Shown: one piece after another, positions 8,644 through 18,168 of the stretch
How the letters are laid out: each line of letters opens with the position of its first letter
How positions within the stretch are numbered: position 1 is the stretch's first letter
Assembly (NCBI RefSeq): GCF_000420745.1
Contig: NZ_ATVN01000002.1
Span: 62,001 to 126,000 of the forward strand
Length of the DNA: 64,000 nucleotides
Source: Pseudorhodobacter ferrugineus DSM 5888
GTDB lineage: Bacteria > Pseudomonadota > Alphaproteobacteria > Rhodobacterales > Rhodobacteraceae
Direction of reading: 5' to 3'
Made by a program: the position numbers and the translations under genes
Notes under the pieces: generated by a model
The model's database searches: none
What the model was told of the DNA's origin: nothing
Seen by the model: only the letters and a program-made list of their open reading frames with translations

Positions 8644-10059
8644 ATGACATTGATTGCCGATTTGACCGAAGTTTTGGGACCGGCCCATGTGCTGACAGGC
8701 ACAGATCGCGCGGGGCATATTGGCGATTGGACAGGCAAATATACGGCCGATCCTGTGGCCGTGGTGCGGCCCGCCAATACGGCTGAGGTTGCGGCCTGTT
8801 TGCGCATTGTCGCATCGCATGGCGTGGCCGTGGTGCCGATTTCGGGGCGCACTGGGCTTGTGGGCGGGGCGATGACGCGCGGGGGGCTGATGATTTCGGT
8901 CGAGCGGATGAATAAGATCCGCGAAATCCGGCCCGAGGCGCGGATTGCGGTGGTCGAGGCAGGCGTGATTTTGGACCGCCTGCACGCGGCGGCCGAGGCC
9001 GAGGGGCTGTATTTTCCGCTGTGGTTTGGCGCGCGGGGGTCGGCGATGATTGGTGGCGTGTTGTCCACGAATGCAGGCGGGTCGAACGTGCTGCGCTATG
9101 GGTCCACCCGCGCGCTGTGTTTGGGGCTAGAGGTGGTTTTGGCCGATGGGCAGGTTTTGAACTTGATGTCGGAATTGCACAAGGACAACTCGGGTTACGA
9201 CCTGCGCAATCTGTTTATCGGGGCCGAAGGCACGCTGGGGATTATCACGGCGGCGGTGATGAAACTGGTGCCGCGCCCCAAGGCCTATGCCACCGCCACG
9301 CTGGCGGCGCGGTCCTTGCCCGATGCGTTGGTGTTGTTGAACCGTTTGCGAGAGGCGACGGGGGGCGCGGTCGAGGCGTTTGAATATATGCCCGAAAGCT
9401 ATATGCGCCGGTTGGCAGAGGCGCGGCCCGATATTCGCCAGCCGTTCACGCCCCGCCAAGCCGTGAACATTCTGGTGGAAATCGGGGCGACAGCGCCGCG
9501 TGATGCTGTGCCAAATGCCGCAGGCGAGGTGCCTGTGACACTGCTGTTGCAAGAGGTTTTGGCCGAGATGATGGAGGAGGGTGCCGTGCTGGACGCCGAG
9601 ATCGCCCAGTCCGAGGGCCAGCGCCGCGCGATGTGGGAACGGCGCGAACTGGCGGCCGAGATCACCTTTGCCCGCACGCCTGCGATTGATACGGATGTGG
9701 CCTTGCCCGTCGATAAGGTCGATGCGTTTTTGCGCCGTATGGCGGCACGGTTGCCCTTGCTGGATCCGGGTGCCGAGGATCTCTGCGTTGCCCACCTTGG
9801 GGATGGGAACGTGCATTACACCGTGTTCCCGACCCTTGATGACGCAGGCCTTTATGACCGCGTGGTTGAGGCAGTGGAGGATGAGGTGCAAGCCTTGCGA
9901 GGGAGCTTTTCAGCCGAGCATGGCGTGGGTCTGTCCAAACGCGCGTCGATGGCGCGGCGCAAGGACCCTGTGGCGCTGGCCGTGATGCGGTCGGTCAAGG
10001 CCGCGCTCGACCCTGACAACCGCATGAACCCTGGCAAGATTATTCCCGATCTGACCTGA
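8644..10059 (+). CDS. FAD-linked oxidoreductase, GlcD / D-2-hydroxyacid dehydrogenase family
   Basis: A 471-residue VAO-family flavoenzyme. The N-terminal FAD-binding (PCMH) domain shows PISGRTGLVGGAM and GVLSTNAGGSNVLRYGSTR. The C-terminal FAD-oxidase domain contains HLGDGNVHYTVFP and EHGVGLSKR, the metal and substrate site of D-lactate, D-2-hydroxyglutarate and glycolate dehydrogenases. Without GlcE/GlcF-like partners nearby, a single-subunit D-2-hydroxyglutarate-type dehydrogenase seems likelier than glycolate oxidase, but the substrate is inferred. The ATG at 8644 follows a GAGGG motif. Its 3' end overlaps the tail of the opposite-strand kinase-like gene by 20 bases. Confidence 0.85.
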   Translation: MTLIADLTEVLGPAHVLTGTDRAGHIGDWTGKYTADPVAVVRPANTAEVAACLRIVASHGVAVVPISGRTGLVGGAMTRGGLMISVERMNKIREIRPEARIAVVEAGVILDRLHAAAEAEGLYFPLWFGARGSAMIGGVLSTNAGGSNVLRYGSTRALCLGLEVVLADGQVLNLMSELHKDNSGYDLRNLFIGAEGTLGIITAAVMKLVPRPKAYATATLAARSLPDALVLLNRLREATGGAVEAFEYMPESYMRRLAEARPDIRQPFTPRQAVNILVEIGATAPRDAVPNAAGEVPVTLLLQEVLAEMMEEGAVLDAEIAQSEGQRRAMWERRELAAEITFARTPAIDTDVALPVDKVDAFLRRMAARLPLLDPGAEDLCVAHLGDGNVHYTVFPTLDDAGLYDRVVEAVEDEVQALRGSFSAEHGVGLSKRASMARRKDPVALAVMRSVKAALDPDNRMNPGKIIPDLT

Positions 10060-10771
10060 AGCGCGCCAAGGTGGGGGCCAGTGCGGCCCAATCGCGCGAG
10101 CCTTTTGCGAGCCGTGCCAAGGGCGGCAACCAGCCCAGCCAGCCTGCAGTGACCCGTGCCTGCGCCCAGATGCCGGGGGCAAGGGCGCGGTAGGCGGTGA
10201 TCGCGGCTTCTTGCAATGCGGGGGCGGTTTGGGGCGCGCGCAGCCCGTCGCCCATCAGGCTGTGCACAAAGACCATCAAATCCAGCGCCAGCCCGCGCGG
10301 ATCGGATTTGACGGTGGAAAAGCGTTCCAGATCAATGAAGTGCACGGCGTTTCCATCCCAGCAGATGTCACGAATTGCAGGGCGGCCGTGGCGATAGCTG
10401 TGCAGGTGCAGATTGGCCAAAGCGGTGCCTGCGGCGGTGAATATCGGGGTTAGGGTGGCGGTGTCGGTGGTTGTCCACAACAGATGGCGCAAGGTTGGCC
10501 CAAGATCGGGGGTGATAAACCAATCGTCACCCATTGCCAGCACGGGCGGCACGGGCAGGCCCAAGTCGTCCAGCAACAACAACCCGTCGCGTTCGCGTGC
10601 AAAGGCGCGGGCACCATTACCTTTCTGGAGGCGCATTCTGCCTGAAAGCTGTTCGGCCCGTTTCAGCCAAACCTTACGGCCATCTTGCAGATCAATTCCC
10701 GTCACACGGCAGTAAGGCCCTGCCAAAGCCGCATCGATTGCAGCCTGCAAGGGGGCATCAATGCCCGCCAT
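10040..10771 (-). CDS. Kinase-like protein, Bud32/Kdo-kinase/APH fold
   Basis: A 243-residue protein with a compact protein-kinase-like fold. RKVWLKRAEQ (VWLKR) looks like the ATP-anchoring Lys strand, LANLHLHSYRHG and RPAIRDICWDGNAVHFIDLERF resemble the catalytic and DFG-equivalent segment of Kdo/heptose kinases and the Bud32 family. Its phosphate acceptor is unknown. The start is ATG 10771, one base after the hemC stop, so it is translationally coupled to hemC. An upstream TTG at 10786 would add five residues and overlap hemC. Confidence 0.7.
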   Translation of the reverse strand: MAGIDAPLQAAIDAALAGPYCRVTGIDLQDGRKVWLKRAEQLSGRMRLQKGNGARAFARERDGLLLLDDLGLPVPPVLAMGDDWFITPDLGPTLRHLLWTTTDTATLTPIFTAAGTALANLHLHSYRHGRPAIRDICWDGNAVHFIDLERFSTVKSDPRGLALDLMVFVHSLMGDGLRAPQTAPALQEAAITAYRALAPGIWAQARVTAGWLGWLPPLARLAKGSRDWAALAPTLARFRSDRE

Positions 10772-10772
10772 G

Positions 10773-11729
10773 TCAAAGCCAGTCAAAAAAATCTGCGGGC
10801 GCGCGGGATTTCAGGCGGCGGGCAAGGTCGCGGCCCATCTCAAGGCCATCGGCAGCAGGGCCGCGAATATCATCGGCCAAGGATTGTGTGCCATCGGGGC
10901 GCAGGATTTCACCGCGCAGCCAAAGCGTGTCACCGTCTAGCATCGCCAACGCCGCGATAGGTGTTTCACATGACCCGTCCAATTCGCGCAAAAACGCGCG
11001 TTCGGCGTTCACGCGGTGGCCGGTGGCCGTGCAGTGGATGGCATTGAGCAGCGCTTGGACGCGCGGGTCATCGATGCGGCGTTCGATGCCAATGGCCCCT
11101 TGGGCCACGGCGGGCAGCATGTCTTCGGGTTCAATCGCGCATTTCGCCATATGAGCCATGCCCAGGCGGTTCAGCCCTGCCATCGCAAGGAAGGTGGCTG
11201 CGGCCACGCCATCCTCTAGCTTTTTCATGCGGGTTTGGACGTTGCCGCGAAATTCGACCAGATTAAGGTCGGGGCGCCGCAGCGCCAATTGCGCACGGCG
11301 GCGCAGGCTGGACGAGCCCACGACAGCCCCGTGTGGCAAATCGGCCAAGCTGTTGATGGCGGGCGACACAAAGGCATCGCGCACATCCTCGCGCGGTAAA
11401 TAGCAATTTAGGATCAGCCCGTCCGGTTGCAGGGTTGGCATGTCCTTCATCGAATGGACGGCGATGTCGATGGACCCGTCCAGCAGCGCCTCTTCGATTT
11501 CCCGCGTGAACAGGCCTTTGTTGCCGATTTCCTTGAGCGGGCGGTCGGCATCAATCATGCTGCGATCATCGCCGCTGACCTTGATCACGACCACCGTGAA
11601 GGCAGTTTCTGGCAAGCCATGCGCGGCCATCAGGCAGCGCCGCACCTCATGCGCCTGCCAAAGAGCAAGCGGAGAGCCACGGGTGCCAATCCGCAAGGGT
11701 TGGGCGGGGGAAGGGGGTGCGATTTTCAT
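10773..11729 (-). CDS. hemC: Porphobilinogen deaminase (hydroxymethylbilane synthase)
   Basis: Condenses four porphobilinogens into hydroxymethylbilane for tetrapyrrole synthesis. It is 318 residues from ATG 11729. Motifs: [12 protein letters not shown] at the N-terminus, VHSMKDMPT with the catalytic Asp region, [21 protein letters not shown], and LDGSCETP, whose Cys carries the dipyrromethane cofactor. The open frame extends 18 codons upstream, but that part lacks family similarity. It is divergent from hemE across a 111-base gap and followed without spacing by a kinase-like gene. Confidence 0.95.
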   Translation of the reverse strand: MKIAPPSPAQPLRIGTRGSPLALWQAHEVRRCLMAAHGLPETAFTVVVIKVSGDDRSMIDADRPLKEIGNKGLFTREIEEALLDGSIDIAVHSMKDMPTLQPDGLILNCYLPREDVRDAFVSPAINSLADLPHGAVVGSSSLRRRAQLALRRPDLNLVEFRGNVQTRMKKLEDGVAAATFLAMAGLNRLGMAHMAKCAIEPEDMLPAVAQGAIGIERRIDDPRVQALLNAIHCTATGHRVNAERAFLRELDGSCETPIAALAMLDGDTLWLRGEILRPDGTQSLADDIRGPAADGLEMGRDLARRLKSRAPADFFDWL

Positions 11730-11840
11730 GGCGACAGTCTTAGCGCCGATGGGTTTCGGGGGCAACTGGCGATGATGTGTCATATTGACAAGCCCGCCCT
11801 ATCTTGGAAGGCAGGGGGTCAGTTTGATATGGAGAGCCCG

Positions 11841-12872
11841 ATGACCGATAAGACCATCTTGCGTGCGCTGCGCGGCGAAACCTTGGCCACGCCCCCGATT
11901 TGGATGATGCGTCAGGCTGGGCGCTATTTGCCGGAATACCGCGCGACCCGCGAACAGGCGGGGGATTTTCTGAAGCTGTGTTACAATCCCGATTTGGCGG
12001 CCGAGGTGACGTTGCAACCGATCCGGCGCTACGGGTTTGACGCGGCGATCCTGTTTGCCGATATTTTGCTGTTGCCACAGGCGCTTGGTGCCGATTTGTG
12101 GTTTGTAACGGGCGAAGGCCCGCGCCTGTCGACGATCACTGATATGGCGGGGGTCACGGCGTTGCGACCCACGACGGATATCCATGAGACCCTGTCGCCG
12201 ATCTATGAAACGGTCAAGATTTTGGCCCGCGCGCTGCCGCCCGAAACCACGTTGATCGGTTTTGCCGGAGCGCCCTGGACGGTTGCGACCTATATGGTTG
12301 CAGGCCGCGGGACGCCCGACCAAGCCCCCGCGCACAAGTTGAAAGACACCGACCGCGCGGCGTTTGTGGCGCTGATTGACCGGATTACGGAAGGCACGAT
12401 CGAATATCTTGATGCGCAAGTGCAGGCTGGCGCCGAGGTGGTGAAACTGTTCGACTCTTGGGCAGGCAGCCTGAAGGGGCAGGATTTTCAGGATTTCGCT
12501 GTCCTGCCCGCCAAGCGGATCATCGCAGAGTTGAAAAGACGCCACCCGACCTTGCCGATCATCGCTTTTCCGCGCGAAGGCGGCGATGGCTATGTCGGTT
12601 TCGCCAAGGCAACAGGGGCCGATTGTGTGGCGCTGGACAATTCGGTGACGCCGGAATGGGCGGCAGAACATGTGCAAATCGACGGGTGTGTGCAAGGAAA
12701 TCTGGCGTCGCATCACATGGTCACCGGCGGGCAAGCGTTGGTGAATGAGACGCGGCGGATTGTGAAAGCGTTTTCGGGTGGGCCGCACATCTTTAACCTA
12801 GGGCACGGGATTACACCCGATGCCGACCCCGACAATGTCACGCGCATGATCGAGGCTGTGCGCGGAGGCTGA
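11841..12872 (+). CDS. hemE: Uroporphyrinogen decarboxylase
   Basis: Decarboxylates the four acetate side chains of uroporphyrinogen III to give coproporphyrinogen III in haem and chlorophyll synthesis. It is 343 residues. The N-terminal signature [20 protein letters not shown] holds the substrate-binding Arg residues, with [12 protein letters not shown] and [16 protein letters not shown] further on and [15 protein letters not shown] at the C-terminus. ATG 11841 has GGAG 10 bases upstream; an in-frame ATG at 11829 is an alternative. It faces away from hemC; the pair is commonly divergent in Rhodobacterales. Confidence 0.95.
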   Translation: MTDKTILRALRGETLATPPIWMMRQAGRYLPEYRATREQAGDFLKLCYNPDLAAEVTLQPIRRYGFDAAILFADILLLPQALGADLWFVTGEGPRLSTITDMAGVTALRPTTDIHETLSPIYETVKILARALPPETTLIGFAGAPWTVATYMVAGRGTPDQAPAHKLKDTDRAAFVALIDRITEGTIEYLDAQVQAGAEVVKLFDSWAGSLKGQDFQDFAVLPAKRIIAELKRRHPTLPIIAFPREGGDGYVGFAKATGADCVALDNSVTPEWAAEHVQIDGCVQGNLASHHMVTGGQALVNETRRIVKAFSGGPHIFNLGHGITPDADPDNVTRMIEAVRGG

Positions 12873-12881
12873 GGGTTGAAT

Positions 12882-12903
12882 GAGTATTTAGGCAAAGATG
12901 AAA
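12882..12903 (+). repeat. Interspersed repeat box, copy 2 (box only)
   Basis: GAGTATTTA then GGCAAAGATGAAA, starting 10 bases after the hemE stop, in the same sense as hemE. It matches the boxes at 3399 and 43722. A diverged copy in opposite orientation follows at 12923, so the two boxes could pair as a hairpin with a loop of about 20 bases. Confidence 0.75.
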
Positions 12904-12922
12904 TGGTAAGGCGTCCTTGTCC

Positions 12923-12976
12923 CTTCATCTTGGTCCAAATACCTCCGGAGGGTCAGGGGGGCAGCGCCCCCCTTTG
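12923..12976 (-). repeat. Interspersed box-plus-hairpin element, diverged copy
   Basis: On the plus strand this reads TTCATCTTGGTCCAAATACC, then a purine-rich link and GGGGGGCAGCGCCCCCC, a GC hairpin. Its order (box, G-run, GC hairpin) is that of the element at 40426. It lies between hemE and the alpha-glucosidase gene and could act as a terminator or as part of the repeat family. Confidence 0.65.
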
Positions 12977-13046
12977 TTTGAAGAATAAGCCTTGCGCGTA
13001 GCGCGCCTTTGGGGTCGTTTGACAGTCGAAATCAAAGGGACAAGAC

Positions 13047-14642
13047 ATGCAAGACTGGTGGCGCAATTCGGTAACCTATCAAATCTATCCCCGCTCGTTT
13101 CAGGACAGTTCGGGAAACGGGATCGGGGATATTGCAGGGATCACCGCGCGGCTGGATCACGTCGCCGCATTGGGGGTTGACGCGATCTGGCTTTCGCCCG
13201 TGTTCCCGTCGCCTATGGCCGATATGGGCTATGATGTCTCAAACTATACCGACATTGACCCGCTGTTTGGCACCTTGGCCGAGTTTGATGTGATGCTGGC
13301 GCGGGCGCATGCGTTGGGGTTGAAGGTGATTGTCGATCAGGTGATCAGCCATTCGTCGGATCAGCATCCGTTCTTTATCGAAAGCCGGTCCAGCCGCGAT
13401 AATCCGCGGGCCGATTGGTATGTTTGGGTCGATCCGAACCCCGATGGCAGCCCACCCAACAATTGGGTGTCGGTCTTTGGCGGATCGGCGTGGGAGTGGG
13501 ACGCGTGCCGCCGCCAGTATTACTTGCACAACTTCCTGACATCGCAGCCGGATTTCAACTTTCATAACCCCGATGTTCAGGATTGGCTTTTGTCGACCAT
13601 GCGGTTTTGGTTGGAGCGTGGGGTGGACGGGTTCCGACTTGATACCGTCAACTTTTATTTCCATGACCAAAAGCTGCGGTCGAACCCGCCAGATCCGCGC
13701 AATACGGTCGCGCCCAAGGTCAATCCCTATGACATGCAAGACCATCTGTATTCCAAGAACCGCCCCGAAAATCTGGCCTTTCTGGAACGACTGCGCAGCC
13801 TGACGGATGAATTTGAGGGTCGCGCGATGGTGGGTGAGGTGGGCGAGTCGCGCCGTGCGGGCGAGATTATGGCGGCCTATACGGCGGGCACCAGCCGCCT
13901 GCACATGGCCTATTCTTTTGATATGCTTGGCCCCGAATTTACCGCCGAGCATTTTCGCCAAAAGATCGAAGCGTTCTATGCCGCCGCCCCGAATGGTTGC
14001 CCCTGTTGGAGCTTTTCCAACCATGATGTGATCCGCCATGTCTCGCGTTGGGAGGAATTTGGCGAAGCGGATGTTTTGGCTAAACAGGCGGTTGCAATGC
14101 TGGTGGGGTTCCAAGGCTCGCTTTGTATTTATCAGGGTGAGGAGTTGGGCCAGACAGAGACGGATATTTTGTATTCCGAATTGACCGACCCGCCGGGGTT
14201 CAAGTTTTGGCCCGATTACAAGGGCCGTGACGGGTGCCGCACGCCGATGGTTTGGGATGATAGCGCGCAGGCGGGGTTTACCGTGGGGGTGCCGTGGTTG
14301 CCGATCAAGCCTGCGCAAAAGGCGCGGAATGTGGCGGATCAGGGCGAGGGGTCGGTGCTGGCGGCCTACCGCGCGGCGCTGGCCTTTCGCCGTGACACGC
14401 CTGCGCTGCGCGAGGCGGGGACCGTTTTCCTTGACCTGCCAGAGCCGGTTTTGGGCTTTCTGCGCGCGGATGTGATGTGCGTTTACAACCTGTCGCCGAA
14501 AGCGGTCACTGTCACGCTGACAGGGCAGGGGGTGTTGATTGGGCCGTGTCAAAATGCGGTGCTTGTCGGTGCGGTGTTGGCGCTTGGGCCGAACGGGGCC
14601 GCCTTTGTGCGGGGTGCGACGGGGGCCGTGGTTGCGGTTTAG
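13047..14642 (+). CDS. Alpha-glucosidase, GH13 family
   Basis: Intracellular alpha-amylase-fold enzyme of 531 residues, of the oligo-1,6-glucosidase/alpha-glucosidase type. It starts with WWRNSVTYQIYPRSF and carries GH13 conserved regions: DQVISHSSDQHPFF (region I), GVDGFRLDTVNF with the nucleophile Asp (region II), the acid/base Glu in MVGEVG (region III) and FSNHDVIRH (region IV). No signal peptide is seen, so it should act on imported di- or oligosaccharides such as maltose, trehalulose-type sugars or sucrose. It is not next to an aglEFGK-type transporter here. The start ATG 13047 has an AAGGGACAAG leader. Confidence 0.9.
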   Translation: MQDWWRNSVTYQIYPRSFQDSSGNGIGDIAGITARLDHVAALGVDAIWLSPVFPSPMADMGYDVSNYTDIDPLFGTLAEFDVMLARAHALGLKVIVDQVISHSSDQHPFFIESRSSRDNPRADWYVWVDPNPDGSPPNNWVSVFGGSAWEWDACRRQYYLHNFLTSQPDFNFHNPDVQDWLLSTMRFWLERGVDGFRLDTVNFYFHDQKLRSNPPDPRNTVAPKVNPYDMQDHLYSKNRPENLAFLERLRSLTDEFEGRAMVGEVGESRRAGEIMAAYTAGTSRLHMAYSFDMLGPEFTAEHFRQKIEAFYAAAPNGCPCWSFSNHDVIRHVSRWEEFGEADVLAKQAVAMLVGFQGSLCIYQGEELGQTETDILYSELTDPPGFKFWPDYKGRDGCRTPMVWDDSAQAGFTVGVPWLPIKPAQKARNVADQGEGSVLAAYRAALAFRRDTPALREAGTVFLDLPEPVLGFLRADVMCVYNLSPKAVTVTLTGQGVLIGPCQNAVLVGAVLALGPNGAAFVRGATGAVVAV

Positions 14643-14661
14643 GGCTGTGGTGCAGCGGTTT

Positions 14662-14692
14662 TGGGTGATCTGATCTGGATCAATCCCAAAAC
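14662..14692 (+). promoter_or_regulatory. FNR-like palindrome inside a larger inverted repeat upstream of nsrR
   Basis: CTGAT-CTGG-ATCAA at 14670-14683 matches the FNR/DNR/NnrR consensus TTGAT-N4-ATCAA with one mismatch. It sits in a longer inverted repeat (GGTTTTGGG ... CCCAAAACC), which could also act as a terminator for the upstream glucosidase gene. The palindrome lies 58 bases before the nsrR start, so oxygen or NO control of nsrR by an FNR-family regulator is plausible. Confidence 0.5.
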
Positions 14693-14741
14693 CGGTTTTT
14701 GGGGCTAGGGTTGGGAAACTCTGATCTTGAAAGCGACTTTT

Positions 14742-15209
14742 ATGCGCCTGACCACACGCACTAACCTAGCCACCCGTGTTTTGGTGTTCTGCGCCGTCAA
14801 TCAGGGCGTTACGGTGCGTACAGCGGACATTGCCAAACGGTGCAACGCATCGGTTAATCATCTTTTGCAGGTCGTGAACCTTTTGCAAAACAACGGATTT
14901 ATTGACACGCTGCGCGGCCGTGCGGGCGGCTTGCGGCTGACGCGCCCGATGGAAGACATCTCTGTCGGCGCGGTCTTTCGGGTGTTTGAGGGGGGGATGC
15001 CCTTTGCTGAATGTTTTGATGAGGGGACGAATACCTGCCCGTTGACCGCAACCTGCCGGTTGAAAGGTTATCTGACCCGTGCAGTTGAGGCATTTTACCA
15101 TGAATTGGATCAGGTGACTTTGGCCGATTTGGTGCAAGGCAATTGCGGGTTGTCGGCGCTGTTGGACATGTCGCCTGCCCGCAGTGTCGATTGCCGCTTG
15201 TCCGCCTGA
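14742..15209 (+). CDS. nsrR: Rrf2-family iron-sulfur regulator, NsrR type
   Basis: A 155-residue transcriptional regulator with an N-terminal winged helix (LTTRTNLATRVLVFCAVN and CNASVNHLLQVVNLLQNNGF) and three Cys in C-x7-C-x5-C spacing (ECFDEGTNTCPLTATCRL, about residues 90-107) for an Fe-S cluster. The C-terminal ELDQVTLADLV segment resembles NsrR rather than IscR or RirA. NsrR normally represses nitric-oxide detoxification genes until its cluster reacts with NO. No hmp or nor target is visible nearby. ATG 14742 is used; a TTG at 14727 is weaker. It ends tail to tail with cueR, with one base between. Confidence 0.8.
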   Translation: MRLTTRTNLATRVLVFCAVNQGVTVRTADIAKRCNASVNHLLQVVNLLQNNGFIDTLRGRAGGLRLTRPMEDISVGAVFRVFEGGMPFAECFDEGTNTCPLTATCRLKGYLTRAVEAFYHELDQVTLADLVQGNCGLSALLDMSPARSVDCRLSA

Positions 15210-15210
15210 G

Positions 15211-15600
15211 TTAGCTGGGTGGCGCAAGGTCGGCCAGTATCGGGCAATCGGGCCGGTCGTCGCCGTGGCAGCAGGTGACCAGATGCGACAGGGTGTCTTG
15301 CATGGCCTTTAGGGCTGCGATTTTTTCGGCGATTTGGGTTAGGTGGCGTTGAGCGATTTCTTTCACATCGGCGCTGGCGCGGCTTTGATCTTCGTACAGT
15401 GACAGCAGGACGCGGCAATCTTCAATCGTAAAGCCCAAGGCGCGGGCGCGGCCCAGAAAGCCGAGTTTATGCACGTCTTGCGGGCGAAAGGCGCGGTAGC
15501 CGTTGGTATCGCGCAAGGGGCGGATCAGGCCCACCTCCTCATAGTAGCGGATGGTTTTGGCGGGGAGGTTGGCACGTTTGCCGGCTTCTTTGATGTTCAT
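15211..15600 (-). CDS. cueR: Cu(I)-responsive MerR-family regulator
   Basis: A 129-residue MerR protein. The winged-helix N-terminus ([26 protein letters not shown]) is followed by the dimerisation helix and a C-terminal metal loop [10 protein letters not shown], with the C-x7-C spacing of Cu(I)/Ag(I) sensors of the CueR class. It overlaps the end of copA by ATGA, so it is the second gene of a copA-cueR operon and probably autoregulated through the CueR-type promoter upstream of copA. Confidence 0.92.
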   Translation of the reverse strand: MNIKEAGKRANLPAKTIRYYEEVGLIRPLRDTNGYRAFRPQDVHKLGFLGRARALGFTIEDCRVLLSLYEDQSRASADVKEIAQRHLTQIAEKIAALKAMQDTLSHLVTCCHGDDRPDCPILADLAPPS

Positions 15601-18038
15601 AGCGTGTCCTTGGGGATTTGCGGGGTGACCCAGCGCAGGCGCAAGGCGTTGGTTAGAACGAACACCGAGGACATGGCCATCGCCCCCGCCGCCAGCATGG
15701 GTGACAGTTGCACACCCCAGATCGGGTAGAGCGCGCCTGCGGCCACAGGGATCAGGGCGGCGTTATAGCCAAAGGCCCAGAACAGGTTTTGTTTGATATT
15801 GCGCAGTGTCGCGTGGCTGATGGTCAGGGCAGACACCACGCCGCGCAGATCGCCCGACATCAGCACCACGTCCGCCGCCTCGATCGCGACATCGGTGCCG
15901 GTGCCAATGGCAATGCCGACATCGGCGGTGGCAAGGGCGGGGGCGTCATTGATACCGTCGCCGACAAAGGCGAGTTTCGTGCCATCGGCGCGCAGGTCAT
16001 TCAAGGCGGCGACTTTGCCATCGGGTAGCACCTCGGCCACCACATCGCGGATGCCCAGTTCGGCGGCGATAACGCGGGCGGTTTCGGCATTATCGCCCGA
16101 AATCATCACCACCCGCAGGCCCATCGCCTTGAGCGCGGCAATGGCGGCGGGGGTGCCGGGTTTGATGGGGTCTGCCACGCCGATCACAGCGGCGATTTGG
16201 CCGTTCAAGGCGGCGTAAAGCGGGGTTTTACCTGTGTGGGCTAGCGTGTCGCCGGCCTTGTTCAGCGCGCCAATATCGACGTTTTGCTGCGTCACAAAGC
16301 GGGCAGAGCCGATAAGGACGCGCTGGCCTGCGACTTGGGCCTCGATCCCGTGGCCGGTGTGCGAGGTGAAATCAAAGGCTGGAGGCAATTCTAGCCCGCG
16401 TTCGGCGGCGGCGCGCAGGATAGCACTTGCTATGGGATGTTCGGACTTGGCCTCAACAGCGGCGATGCGGGCAAGCACGGTGTTGGTATCAAACCCTTTG
16501 GCAAGGATCAGGTCGGTCAGTTCGGGGCGGCCCGCGGTCAGGGTGCCGGTTTTATCCAGCGCGATGGTGCCGATGGATTGCAGCGATTGCAGGGCGGCGC
16601 CTTTGCGAAACAGCACGCCCAGTTCGGCGGCGCGGCCAGTGCCGACCATGATCGACACGGGCACGGCAAGGCCCATTGCGCAGGGGCAGGCGATGATCAG
16701 CACGGCCACACCTGCGACAAGCGCGTGGGTGAGCGCGGGGTCGGGGCCAAAGACCAACCAGACCAGAACGGTCAGGGCGGCTGCGGCCAGAACGGCGGGG
16801 ACGAACCAACCGGTGATTTTATTGACCAGATCCTGCACCGGCAAGCGCGCACCTTGGGCGGCGCCGACCATGCGGATGATCTGGGCCAGCATGGTGTCGG
16901 CCCCCACGGCCTGCGCGCGGTATTGCAGCGCCCCTGTGCCGTTGACGGTGCCACCTGTGACCGTGGCACCGATGGTTTTGGCCACGGGTGCGGGTTCGCC
17001 GGTGATCATGCTTTCATCGACATAGCTTTGCCCGTCTGTGACCGTGCCATCGACGCCGATTTTTTCACCGGGCCGCAGGTGGAGGATGTCGCCGACGATA
17101 ACTTGGTCCAAGGGCAGGTCTGTCACCACGCCATCCCGTTCGACTCTTGCGGTTTTGGGGGCAAGGCCCACCAGCCGCGCGATGGCGGCCCCTGTGCGGC
17201 CTTTGGCGCGGGCCTCAAACCAGCGACCCAACAGGATCAGGGCGACGATAACTGCTGCTGCTTCAAAATACACGGCGCGGGCGGTGGCGGGCAGCAGGGC
17301 GGGGGCAAAGGTGGCCACGGTGGAAAAAGTATACGCGGCGGCGGTGCCGATCATCACCAGCGCGTTCATATCGGGGGCGCGGTGGCGCAGGGCGGCCCAG
17401 CCACGGGTGTAGAATACGCGGCCAGGGCCTGCCAACACGGCGCTGGTCAGGGCGAACTGGATATACCAGCTGGTTTGCAGACCGATGGTGCGGGCGATGT
17501 AGTGGTGAAAGGCGGGAAACAGATGCCCGCCCATTTCCAATATGAACACCGGCAGGGTAAGGGCCAAAGCGATGAGCAATTGTTTGCGAAGAGCGGTTGT
17601 CTCATCGGCCCGTCTGTCCTCTTCGACGGGGGCGGTTTGTGGTTTTGCAACATAGCCCATGTTGGAAATTGCGGACATCAAGGTGTCGGCGGTCAGCGAT
17701 CCTGTCAGAAATCGAACCTCGGCCGTTTCTAGGGCAAGATTTACCTGCGCGCTTGTCACGCCGTTAATCGCGGCCAGCCCGCGTTCCACACGGCCGACGC
17801 AGGACGCGCAGGTCATGCCTTCGACAGTCAGGGTCAGCGTGGTTTCGCGCGCACCGAAACCGGCATTGGACAAGGCGGCGGCAATGGCCGCAGCCGACCC
17901 GCCTGCAACACTGGCGCTGTTGTTGGCAAGGTTTGCTGTCGCGGGGCCTGCGCCATCAACGGATGAAAGGATCCGTTCGACGCGACCCACGCAGGCACCA
18001 CAGGTCATGCCCTCGACTTCAAATACATATCCGGCCAT
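15597..18038 (-). CDS. copA: Cu(+)-exporting P1B-type ATPase
   Basis: An 813-residue inner-membrane pump that exports Cu(I) to the periplasm. Two N-terminal heavy-metal-associated domains have [10 protein letters not shown] and [10 protein letters not shown] motifs (CxxC). Membrane helices follow, with the Cu-site CPC in [10 protein letters not shown], the phosphorylation motif DKTGTLT, a TGE-type actuator segment (MITGEPAP), the HP dipeptide in SEHPIA, and the ATP-hinge GDGINDAP. All catalytic residues are present. It is the first gene of the operon with cueR; a copZ-like gene diverges from the same regulatory region. Confidence 0.96.
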   Translation of the reverse strand: MAGYVFEVEGMTCGACVGRVERILSSVDGAGPATANLANNSASVAGGSAAAIAAALSNAGFGARETTLTLTVEGMTCASCVGRVERGLAAINGVTSAQVNLALETAEVRFLTGSLTADTLMSAISNMGYVAKPQTAPVEEDRRADETTALRKQLLIALALTLPVFILEMGGHLFPAFHHYIARTIGLQTSWYIQFALTSAVLAGPGRVFYTRGWAALRHRAPDMNALVMIGTAAAYTFSTVATFAPALLPATARAVYFEAAAVIVALILLGRWFEARAKGRTGAAIARLVGLAPKTARVERDGVVTDLPLDQVIVGDILHLRPGEKIGVDGTVTDGQSYVDESMITGEPAPVAKTIGATVTGGTVNGTGALQYRAQAVGADTMLAQIIRMVGAAQGARLPVQDLVNKITGWFVPAVLAAAALTVLVWLVFGPDPALTHALVAGVAVLIIACPCAMGLAVPVSIMVGTGRAAELGVLFRKGAALQSLQSIGTIALDKTGTLTAGRPELTDLILAKGFDTNTVLARIAAVEAKSEHPIASAILRAAAERGLELPPAFDFTSHTGHGIEAQVAGQRVLIGSARFVTQQNVDIGALNKAGDTLAHTGKTPLYAALNGQIAAVIGVADPIKPGTPAAIAALKAMGLRVVMISGDNAETARVIAAELGIRDVVAEVLPDGKVAALNDLRADGTKLAFVGDGINDAPALATADVGIAIGTGTDVAIEAADVVLMSGDLRGVVSALTISHATLRNIKQNLFWAFGYNAALIPVAAGALYPIWGVQLSPMLAAGAMAMSSVFVLTNALRLRWVTPQIPKDTL

Positions 18039-18059
18039 TGCGCCCTCGCTTTCAACACC

Positions 18060-18090
18060 TACATAGGGGTTCTAGTCACTGGAAGGTCAA
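18060..18090 (-). promoter_or_regulatory. CueR-type promoter of copA
   Basis: Minus strand: -35 TTGACC (18090-18085), a 19-base spacer beginning TTCC, and -10 TATGTA (18065-18060), 22 bases before the copA ATG. The overlong 19-base spacer and the TTGACCTTCC start are diagnostic of MerR-family metal promoters. Confidence 0.85.
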
Positions 18091-18115
18091 GCCCCCGAGG
18101 CGCTTAATTTCGCGC

Positions 18116-18146
18116 TTGACCTTCCCCCTGCCGAACCCCCTAGGCT
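18116..18146 (+). promoter_or_regulatory. CueR-type promoter of the copZ-like gene
   Basis: Plus strand: -35 TTGACC (18116-18121), a 19-base spacer starting TTCCCCCTG, and -10 TAGGCT (18141-18146), 23 bases before the ATG at 18169. It closely resembles known copper-responsive CueR promoters and mirrors the copA promoter about 25 bases away. Confidence 0.85.
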
Positions 18147-18168
18147 GGGCAAAACAAAAGGAGCCGGT

